From an uncultured bacterium (GTDB lineage: Bacteria; UBP6; UBA1177), in the NCBI GenBank assembly GCA_905233945.1, contig CAJOFY010000025.1:1-51793 (forward strand): a stretch of 51,793 bases of DNA, written 5' to 3'. Made by a program: the position numbers and the translations under genes. The notes under the pieces were generated by a model. The model had not been told where the DNA came from, made no database searches, and saw only the letters and a list, made by a program, of their open reading frames with translations. Positions 8,233-14,222 of the stretch are shown here, one piece after another. Within the stretch, counting starts at the first letter, position 1. Each line of letters starts with the position of its first letter.

Positions 8233-8895
8233 ATGATTTACAATTTTCCGAAAGTCATTCTTTTTGACCTTGACGGCACTCTAATCAACACGATGGAAGG
8301 GTTTGCAGACCTCGCAGGAGAGCTTATCGAGCGCGATTACGGCGTTCCTTTTCCTCAGGCACGGCGCAATTACATCACGACAAGCGGAATCCCTTTCAAA
8401 TGTCAGCTTGAGGTCATGTTTCCGGAAGATTCGAGAAATTTCGAAGTTCAGAAAGAATTCGAAAGACGCAAACTTGATGTTTTTTTCAACATGCGTCCTG
8501 ACGAAGACACTGTGGAAGCAATAAAAAATCTTAGAAAAATCGGAATAAAAACAATAGTTTCGTCAAACAATTACTTTGATTTCGTCCAGCGCTACTTTGC
8601 ACAGCAACCCGAATTTGTTTTTGACGAAATTCTCGGTTACCGCGACGGTTTTGCGAAAGGAAAAGACCATCTGAATTATGTCGTTCAACACTTTGATATT
8701 GCAAAGGACAACATGATTTTTGTAGGTGATTCGCTTCACGACGGCGACGTGGCTAAAGAACTCGGAATTCCTTTCATCGGCAGAATCGCGATAAGGACAA
8801 AAGAAGAATTTCTCGAAAGATTTCCGAATATTACGTGTGTAAACAAAATTTCACAGATTTTTGATATGTTTAAGGAGAACAAACAATGCAGATAA
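8233..8895 (+). CDS. HAD-superfamily phosphatase (phosphoglycolate phosphatase-like)
   Basis: The 220-residue product is a HAD hydrolase. Motif I is FDLDGTLINT near the N-terminus, with nucleophile Asp and acid/base Asp. Motif II is the Ser of IVSSNN, a Lys follows in GFAKGKDHL, and motif IV is FVGDSLHDGDVAKELG. A helical cap domain lies between motifs I and II, as in the Gph/PgmB class. The substrate cannot be read from sequence. The next gene overlaps by 10 bases and encodes a sugar- or polyol-phosphate cytidylyltransferase, so this enzyme may act in the same CDP-activated headgroup pathway. I start at ATG 8233; an in-frame TTG at 8218 has no better ribosome-binding site. Confidence 0.8.
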   Translation: MIYNFPKVILFDLDGTLINTMEGFADLAGELIERDYGVPFPQARRNYITTSGIPFKCQLEVMFPEDSRNFEVQKEFERRKLDVFFNMRPDEDTVEAIKNLRKIGIKTIVSSNNYFDFVQRYFAQQPEFVFDEILGYRDGFAKGKDHLNYVVQHFDIAKDNMIFVGDSLHDGDVAKELGIPFIGRIAIRTKEEFLERFPNITCVNKISQIFDMFKENKQCR

Positions 8896-9587
8896 TCATT
8901 CTGGCAGCCGGTCTTGGCTCGCGTCTCGGAAAAGGTCTTCCGAAAGCGCTCGTTCCGGTCTGCGGCAAAACAATGCTTCAGTATCAGTATGAGTGGACAC
9001 GCACTTTCAAGCCCGAAAGAACTGTTGTGATCGGCGGATACCACTTCCCGGAAATGGCGGATTTCTGCTCTAAGAATTTTGACGATGTCATCCTGGTCGA
9101 AAACACGAGATACAAAGAGCAGAACCTCTACTCTCTCCTTGCGGCAGAGAAGTTTTTCGACAAGGACACGCTCATCATGAACGTTGACCACATTTACCCG
9201 GTTTCGTTTGCAGAAAGAGTCGTAAGCGAGTTCGGCAAAGTAAAGGATTACGCGATTTTCGCCGACACATGCCGTCAACTTTCCGACGACGACATGAAAG
9301 TTTTCGTCAACAACGGAAAAGTCGAGAAAATATCGAAAAAACTGACTGAATGGAACGCCGGATATATCGGAATGACCTTCATAAACAGAAATTTCTGGGG
9401 CGAATACCTTAAAGCGGCTGCGGCAACTTCAGAAAACATGAAGGAAAAAGCTGTCGTCGAAATGGTTGTTCAGCAGCTTATCGACAACGGTCACTACCCG
9501 TCAGTCATTAATTCCGACGGCATTGTCTGGTATGAAATCGATACGCCGGAAGAACTTCAGTTCGCAGAATCCAAGCTCGGAAAATAA
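8886..9587 (+). CDS. Nucleotidyltransferase, CTP:inositol-1-phosphate cytidylyltransferase-like
   Basis: The 233-residue product has the NTP-transferase signature IILAAGLGSRLGKGLPKALV at residues 3-22, the metal and base-binding region NVDHIYPVSFAERVV, and EWNAGYIGMTFI. The N-terminal motif with Gly-Lys-Gly before Leu-Pro-Lys, together with the DHIY motif, resembles the IPCT family. Those enzymes make CDP-inositol for inositol phospholipids. LicC/GlmU-type cytidylyltransferases of capsule or teichoic-acid-like pathways are the alternative. The start overlaps the HAD gene by 10 bases and has AAGGAG 8 bases upstream, so the two are co-expressed. No CDP-alcohol phosphatidyltransferase gene follows in this window. 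Confidence 0.72.
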   Translation: MQIIILAAGLGSRLGKGLPKALVPVCGKTMLQYQYEWTRTFKPERTVVIGGYHFPEMADFCSKNFDDVILVENTRYKEQNLYSLLAAEKFFDKDTLIMNVDHIYPVSFAERVVSEFGKVKDYAIFADTCRQLSDDDMKVFVNNGKVEKISKKLTEWNAGYIGMTFINRNFWGEYLKAAAATSENMKEKAVVEMVVQQLIDNGHYPSVINSDGIVWYEIDTPEELQFAESKLGK

Positions 9588-9677
9588 TAAGAGTTACCCT
9601 CTGATATCAGATTTAAGATTTTTATTTTATTTGGAATTTTTTTTGTTGATTATAGGAATTTATTTATCTGATTTTAT

Positions 9678-11147
9678 TTAGTACGGGCACTTAGGATTGT
9701 CTTCCGTGCCGCAGGTTGCGTTTGCCTGAGACGGTGCCTGGTCAAGGCATGTGCTTGAATCCCATCCGCATGCGCCTGTATTGCCCTGCTGATCCTGTTC
9801 GCAGCAGCTTTCAATCAGCTGACGATAGCCTGACGCCTCGCCTTCGCCGATTTTGCTGCCCCAGCTTTCGCACTCTTCCATGCAGGCTTTCTTTTCATCG
9901 GTATTTTCGGCATTGCTCTTGGGATAGCCGCCGCACTCCTGTTCAATACAAGCCTTGACTTCGGAGCAGCTGCAGAATCTGTGGCACAGCATTACGCCGT
10001 ATTCGGTGCAGTTCTGGCCGCAGTAAGCCGAAGCGGTATTCGCCTCGTAAACAGACTCGCCTGTTTCGTCCTTGATATCGCCGCAGTCGATAAAGTCGCC
10101 CTTTTCGCAGACCTCATACGGTTTGTCGATTACAGAGTTGCCGCATGTGAGGTGGGTTTTGCATGCATCCGCCTGAAATTTGCAGACAGTGTTCATACAT
10201 TCTTCTTCAACAACACATTCGTTTTTGGCAAAACATTCTTTCATTGTGTCGTATTTAGCTTTTGCTGCCGACCACGTTTTGGCGACGCACTCGGCTTCAC
10301 AGCTTGAATCGCTGCAATCCTTGGCACATTCATAAACCTGATAGCAGGTAAGAGAGTTGATATCTACGCAGGAGTATGTATCCCAGCCGTTGCAGTCAGA
10401 GTTGCATACAGCCTCGTTTATCGGCTGATACTGCTGTTCTTCCGTGTCAAGCTCCTGACACGGTTTTGTCTCTTTGTTTTCACAGATTTCACCCTCGTCA
10501 AGCACGCCGTTTCCGCATTTTTTGTTCGGATTGCAGGTGTAGTAAGCGTCATAACATTGTTCATTCAGACACTTCAAATCCGAGACTCCGCCGCACGCTG
10601 CCGCGCACTGTGCAAGTGCTTCATATTTTGCAAGACCATCGTCTGTTCCGGCTTTCTTACATTCCTCAATGCAGGAATTATCCTCGCCGCAGCCGTTGAC
10701 ACAGTCGAGAATCAACGAGCAGGGTTTATTTTTTCCGCCTTTGGAACAGTTCATCGTCTCCCATCCGCGGCAGTCTCTTCTGCATGTCGCATTGCCTTCT
10801 GTAAATTCAGGGTCAAGATCGGAGCACAGCTTGGTTTCGCCCTGCTCGCAGGATTCGCCGCCGTCGATCTCACCGTTTCCGCATTTATCGCTCGGGTCTC
10901 TCTGAACGCATTTGCTCGTGTCATAAGCGGAACAGTCAGAGTTGCAGGTTGCCTTGCCTTCCGGATAGAAATGACCCGCTTCCCAGCATTCGACATCGCC
11001 GTCACAAACTTCACCGCTCTCTATTTTGCCGTTTCCGCATCTCGGAACATAGCCTGACGCACCGCCGTCGTCCGATCCGCTGCTGCCGCACGAAGCAAGC
11101 ACAGCAAGACAAAACGCCAAAACTGAAATACCTAAAAATCTCTTCAT
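9678..11147 (-). CDS. Cysteine-rich lipoprotein with DUF4215/Myxococcus-type repeats
   Basis: This is a 489-residue lipoprotein (lipobox AVLASC). After a short Gly/Asp linker it is built from two alternating Cys modules. Module A starts CGNGxIxxGExC and ends with a DCxxWxTxxC-like motif; four copies start at about residues 36, 88, 210 and 335. Module B is helical, with CxxxCxxxC and ECxxxG spacing and longer Lys/Ala-rich helices (CSLILDCVNGCGEDNSCIEE; CYQVYECAKDCSDSSCEAEC; CSCSEVKACIEQECGG). Module A resembles the Myxococcus disulfide repeat/DUF4215 family, usually on surface-exposed proteins. Disulfide formation implies periplasmic or surface location. Function is unknown. The gene has its own promoter, a GGAGG site, and an octamer-repeat island upstream. 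Confidence 0.82.
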   Translation of the reverse strand: MKRFLGISVLAFCLAVLASCGSSGSDDGGASGYVPRCGNGKIESGEVCDGDVECWEAGHFYPEGKATCNSDCSAYDTSKCVQRDPSDKCGNGEIDGGESCEQGETKLCSDLDPEFTEGNATCRRDCRGWETMNCSKGGKNKPCSLILDCVNGCGEDNSCIEECKKAGTDDGLAKYEALAQCAAACGGVSDLKCLNEQCYDAYYTCNPNKKCGNGVLDEGEICENKETKPCQELDTEEQQYQPINEAVCNSDCNGWDTYSCVDINSLTCYQVYECAKDCSDSSCEAECVAKTWSAAKAKYDTMKECFAKNECVVEEECMNTVCKFQADACKTHLTCGNSVIDKPYEVCEKGDFIDCGDIKDETGESVYEANTASAYCGQNCTEYGVMLCHRFCSCSEVKACIEQECGGYPKSNAENTDEKKACMEECESWGSKIGEGEASGYRQLIESCCEQDQQGNTGACGWDSSTCLDQAPSQANATCGTEDNPKCPY

Positions 11148-11184
11148 TTAAAAATCCTCCGGTCAAAAAAATCAAAAACGCACA

Positions 11185-11212
11185 ATTTTAAGGAAAAGAG
11201 AAAAAAAGGCAA
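11185..11212 (-). promoter_or_regulatory. Promoter of the Cys-rich lipoprotein gene
   Basis: On the minus strand TTGCCT (11212-11207) and TAAAAT (11190-11185) have a 16-bp spacer, followed by TGTGCG. It sits 38 bases upstream of the ATG at 11147, just beyond the edge of the repeat island at 11217. Confidence 0.5.
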
Positions 11213-11216
11213 GAAG

Positions 11217-11385
11217 TCGTTCTTGTCGATTAGGTTCGTTCTTGTCGATGCCGCCAATCTTTTTCGTTATAACGTTATTCCGGTATTCCGATATACCGAC
11301 ACAGGGCGGCGAACCGATAATAACGATAATAACGTTATTCCGACGGCGCGAATCGTTATTATCGATAAGAATCGTTCTTATCGAT
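11217..11385 (+). repeat. Octamer-mosaic intergenic element, copy 1
   Basis: A 169-bp stretch made of short blocks that nearly all begin with CG. It opens with TCGTTCTTGTCGAT twice, then GCCGCC (11250-11255), then four octamers at 11265-11296: CGTTATAA, CGTTATTC, CGGTATTC, CGATATAC. Next come CGACACAG and GGCGGC (11305-11310), then a tail of CGATAATAA units, CGACGGCG, CGAAT and a TCGATAAGAA/TTCTTATCGA palindrome. The same order recurs at three other sites. It ends on the stop codon of the spoIID-like gene. The family is not recognised. Confidence 0.75.
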
Positions 11386-11795
11386 CAATACATCTTCCGG
11401 ATTTCAATCCCTTTGAGATAGAATTTCAGGATTTCGTAGTGGGTTTTGCCGAGTTTCGCCATACCTGCCATTCCCCACTGGCAGACGCCGACACCGTGCC
11501 CTGCCCCTTTGCCGCTGAACACGAAAGTGTCTCCGCTTTTCGATACAGTGAAATCATTGGACCAGATCACAGAAAAACCTACAAGTTCGCGGAATTTGTT
11601 GACCGGAATCTTTTTTCCGTCAACGACAACGGAATCAACGCGCGTCTTTCCGCGCACTGTTTTAATAGATTTTGCCGATTTTACGCCCAGTTTTTTCGCG
11701 AGATCGGCTGATTTTATCTTTCTAGTCCAGCGGTAAAGCGAAGACTTCGTGCAGTAAGGGCATGTCAGCTGCTGAAGATGCGGCTCCTCCTTTTT
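11385..11795 (-). CDS. SpoIID/LytB-domain protein, 3' fragment after frameshift
   Basis: This frame carries the C-terminal half of a SpoIID-type protein. It reads KKEEPHLQQLTCPYCTKS and YRW, then RELVGFSVIWSNDF. The signature SGKGAGHGVGVCQWGMAGMA follows, and it ends ILKFYLKGIEIRKMY. All family landmarks are in order, continuing the 5' fragment. The frames join at a run of six A residues (11791-11796): removing one A restores a single frame. A conventional start exists only at 11657, which would omit the CPYC region. Either the gene is broken, or the read has one base too many, or a +1 shift occurs. Confidence 0.75.
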   Translation of the reverse strand, partial: KKEEPHLQQLTCPYCTKSSLYRWTRKIKSADLAKKLGVKSAKSIKTVRGKTRVDSVVVDGKKIPVNKFRELVGFSVIWSNDFTVSKSGDTFVFSGKGAGHGVGVCQWGMAGMAKLGKTHYEILKFYLKGIEIRKMY

Positions 11796-12486
11796 TCAGA
11801 TTTCCGCAGGTCGAATGGAAGTATATTTTAGCAGGATCGCTTCCGATAGTTATCACTTCGCCTTTTGTCGCATCGACCGCTTCGACAGAGGAGACATCCT
11901 CTTTGCCCAGTCCGTCGTAAACCTGATCCAGGACTGTCGGCGCAAGGTCAAAGAACTCACTTCTCGGATTGAACATTTTCTGGTAAACAGCGAAAGTTCT
12001 GGCAAGAACTGCCTGCGTTTTCTTGGCTTCGACCGGCCACGAAGGAATTGCCTCCTTGTTGATTACGCCTTTGACATAATCCTCGATGTCGAGCTTGTTC
12101 ACAACAATGAGCTTCGAGTTTTTAAGGTGTATTTCAATCTCCCCGCGGAACATTCTTCCCTCTACTTTCAGCGGAAGCAGCTCCGACGTGAATTTTATCA
12201 TATTTACCTTAAAAACTTTACCGCCGACCCGGATTCCGCCTGATTCGGCAGAAATTTGAAAACGCCCCTGAATCGTTCCTAAGACTTTATCGTTTTTATC
12301 CAGAATTTCGGCGTCACCTTCAAGTGAAAACGACGAAACATCGGTTTTGATTCCGATTCTCAAAAAATGGGTAAAACCGTTGGCCAGACCGTCTCCGTCA
12401 AGCAGTTCATCGACATCAAAAGCATAAATTCGGGGAAAAAATGTTAAAAGAATGAATAAAAGAGGAAGATTCTTTAAAAATTTCAT
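11722..12486 (-). CDS. SpoIID/LytB-domain protein, 5' fragment before frameshift
   Basis: The first 230 or so residues carry a signal peptide (MKFLKNLPLLFILLTFFPRI) and the SpoIID N-terminal region. That includes KLDIEDYVKGVINKEAIPSW, KTQAVLARTFAVYQK and the catalytic-cleft motif IYFHSTCG. SpoIID proteins are lytic transglycosylases that cut peptidoglycan glycan chains stripped of stem peptides; Gram-negative homologues are exported cell-wall enzymes. After STCGNLKK the frame leaves the family and stops at 11722. The rest continues in the +1 frame down to 11385. It lies 8 bases after iscU and has only a weak ribosome-binding site. Confidence 0.75.
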   Translation of the reverse strand: MKFLKNLPLLFILLTFFPRIYAFDVDELLDGDGLANGFTHFLRIGIKTDVSSFSLEGDAEILDKNDKVLGTIQGRFQISAESGGIRVGGKVFKVNMIKFTSELLPLKVEGRMFRGEIEIHLKNSKLIVVNKLDIEDYVKGVINKEAIPSWPVEAKKTQAVLARTFAVYQKMFNPRSEFFDLAPTVLDQVYDGLGKEDVSSVEAVDATKGEVITIGSDPAKIYFHSTCGNLKKGGAASSAADMPLLHEVFALPLD

Positions 12487-12494
12487 TACTGAGC

Positions 12495-12875
12495 TTATTT
12501 GAGCCCGTATTTTGCCTTGTACTCGTTGATTGCCTTGTGCAGAGCTTCCGAAGCAAGGTTCGAGCAGTGCATTTTTTCTGCAGGAAGACCGCCAAGTTCT
12601 TCTGCAACAATGTCTCTCGTTACTTTGAGAGCTTCGTCAATGTGCTTTCCTTTGACCATTTCGGTCGTCATAGAAGATGTCGCGATCGCCGCGCCGCAGC
12701 CGAAAGTCTCGAAGGAAATGTCTTCGATTATCCCTTCAGGATTGATGCGGAGGAAAATTTCGATGATATCGCCGCACGCCGGATTTCCGACTTTGCCGAT
12801 TGCGTTCGGGTTCTCGATTTTTCCGACATTGCGCGGATGAAGGAAGTGATCCATAACTTTTTCTGTGTAATTCAT
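12495..12875 (-). CDS. iscU: Iron-sulfur cluster scaffold protein IscU
   Basis: The 126-residue scaffold has the three conserved cluster-ligand cysteines: Cys34 in NPACGD (with Asp36), Cys60 in FGCGAAIA and Cys104 in MHCSNLA. It receives sulfur from the cysteine desulfurase encoded 14 bases upstream and assembles a [2Fe-2S] cluster for transfer to apoproteins. The LPPVK-type chaperone motif (for HscA) is absent near Cys104, where AEKMHC stands. Together with the lack of hscA/hscB/fdx here, this suggests the NifU-N/IscU type found outside Proteobacteria sensu stricto. A clear AGGAG precedes the ATG. Confidence 0.92.
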   Translation of the reverse strand: MNYTEKVMDHFLHPRNVGKIENPNAIGKVGNPACGDIIEIFLRINPEGIIEDISFETFGCGAAIATSSMTTEMVKGKHIDEALKVTRDIVAEELGGLPAEKMHCSNLASEALHKAINEYKAKYGLK

Positions 12876-12889
12876 GATTTTCTCCTGTC

Positions 12890-14080
12890 TTAGTGTTTAT
12901 CTGAGTTTACAAATTCATCGTAAATCGGCGAGAAGCTGCGAAGAAGTGAAATCGTGCTCTTCAAAGTGTCCACCGTGTAGTCGACATCTTCGAGTGTTGA
13001 ATGTTTTCCCAGAGAAAAACGGATACTTGAGTGTGCTTCTTCCGGATCGCCGTTCAAAGCCGTGATCACGTGGCTCGCCTTGAGATCGCTCGAAGAACAT
13101 GCGGAACCAGTGGATACCGCGATGCCTTCAGTGTCGAGTTTCAGCAGGATCCCCTCGCCTTCAACGAATCTGAACGAAATGTTGGAAAGGGTCGGAACTC
13201 TGTGAGACGGGTCACCGACGACTCTCGTGTATGGAATTTCAGCAAGAACTCTCTGCTCGAGATGGTCTCTGAGAGCCGCAACTCTTTTTGCCTCTTCGTC
13301 AAGCTCTGCAACTGCAAGCTCAATTGCCTTTCCCATGCCGATTATGCCGACAACATTTTCCGTTCCCGGGCGTTTTCCCTTTTCCTGATGGCCGCCGGTA
13401 AGGAGGTTTTTGAGAACTCTTCCGCGTTTTACGAAAAGTGAGCCGACACCTTTGAGGCCGTAGAATTTATGCGCCGAAACTGTAAGAAAGTCGCAGCCGA
13501 TCTTCTTTACATCGACCGGAATTTTGCCGACAGCCTGAACCGCGTCAACATGGAAAAGAATGTTGTGCTCGCGGGCGATTTTGCCTATTTCCTCGACCGG
13601 ATAGATGTTTCCGATCTCGTTGTTTACGAACATCGTCGAGATCAAGCCTGTATTTTCCTTGATCGCTTTGCGGAGATCGTCGAGATTGAGGTTTCCCTTG
13701 CCGTCGACCGGCAGATAAGTTACCTCGAAGCCCTCTTTTTCAAGCGCCGCAGCGGTGTTGAAAATGCTCGGGTGCTCGACAGCGGTCGTGATTATGTGGT
13801 TTTTCTTCGTGTTTTTGCCGAGTCCCAGCATATAGCCGCGCAGAACGGTGTTGTTTCCTTCGCTTGCGCAGGAATTGAAGTAGATTTCAGCCGGATCAGC
13901 GTTTAAAGCCGCCGCAACTTTCGCCCTTGCAGCTTCTACCGCCGTTCTGACAACTCTGCCTTCATAGTGCCGGCTCGAAGGATTGCCGCCGAGTTCGGTG
14001 AGAAACGGCATGATTTCGTCGACAACTTCCTTTCTGACAGGCGTTGTCGCGCTGTTATCGAAGTATATTCTGTGTGTCAT
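12890..14080 (-). CDS. iscS: Cysteine desulfurase IscS/NifS
   Basis: This 396-residue PLP enzyme converts cysteine to alanine and hands persulfide sulfur to IscU. The start YFDNSATTPVRKEV, the PLP-binding Lys205 in SAHKFYGLKGVG, and the mobile-loop catalytic Cys328 in STGSACSSSDLKASHV identify it. The long SACSSS loop places it in the group I (IscS/NifS) class. It is the first gene of iscS-iscU-spoIID, with its own promoter. No iscR is adjacent. Confidence 0.94.
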   Translation of the reverse strand: MTHRIYFDNSATTPVRKEVVDEIMPFLTELGGNPSSRHYEGRVVRTAVEAARAKVAAALNADPAEIYFNSCASEGNNTVLRGYMLGLGKNTKKNHIITTAVEHPSIFNTAAALEKEGFEVTYLPVDGKGNLNLDDLRKAIKENTGLISTMFVNNEIGNIYPVEEIGKIAREHNILFHVDAVQAVGKIPVDVKKIGCDFLTVSAHKFYGLKGVGSLFVKRGRVLKNLLTGGHQEKGKRPGTENVVGIIGMGKAIELAVAELDEEAKRVAALRDHLEQRVLAEIPYTRVVGDPSHRVPTLSNISFRFVEGEGILLKLDTEGIAVSTGSACSSSDLKASHVITALNGDPEEAHSSIRFSLGKHSTLEDVDYTVDTLKSTISLLRSFSPIYDEFVNSDKH

Positions 14081-14118
14081 CCTAAAACCTCTAAAAAAAC
14101 AATAAATTCACCGCCGCT

Positions 14119-14146
14119 AATATAATTTCAACTTTCCGTTTGTCAA
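14119..14146 (-). promoter_or_regulatory. Promoter of iscS-iscU
   Basis: On the minus strand TTGACA (14146-14141) and TATATT (14124-14119) are 16 bp apart, followed by AGCGGCGG. The -35 lies 9 bases from the -35 of the divergent lipoprotein promoter at 14156, so the two face away back-to-back. Confidence 0.65.
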
Positions 14147-14155
14147 TCTGAAAAA

Positions 14156-14183
14156 TTGATATTTTTTCCGTTTTTTTTAAGAT
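14156..14183 (+). promoter_or_regulatory. Promoter of the DUF1566 lipoprotein gene (duplicated copy A)
   Basis: TTGATA (14156-14161) and TAAGAT (14178-14183) have a 16-bp spacer and a TCCGCG discriminator. The surrounding 57 bases (about 14146-14203) are almost identical to those before the next lipoprotein gene (16281-16338). Confidence 0.6.
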
Positions 14184-14222
14184 TCCGCGTTTTTATTTGT
14201 TCAACTTTTCTGAGGTTTCAAA

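Noticed and set aside
9600-9640. TCTGATATCAGA palindrome after the cytidylyltransferase gene as terminator
   Set aside because: The stem is only 6 bp and AT-rich, and the T-run is interrupted; too weak to annotate.
11223-11711. 162-codon plus-strand frame across repeat copy 1 and the end of spoIID
   Set aside because: Half is repeat DNA and half is antisense to the GHGVGVCQWG region of SpoIID.
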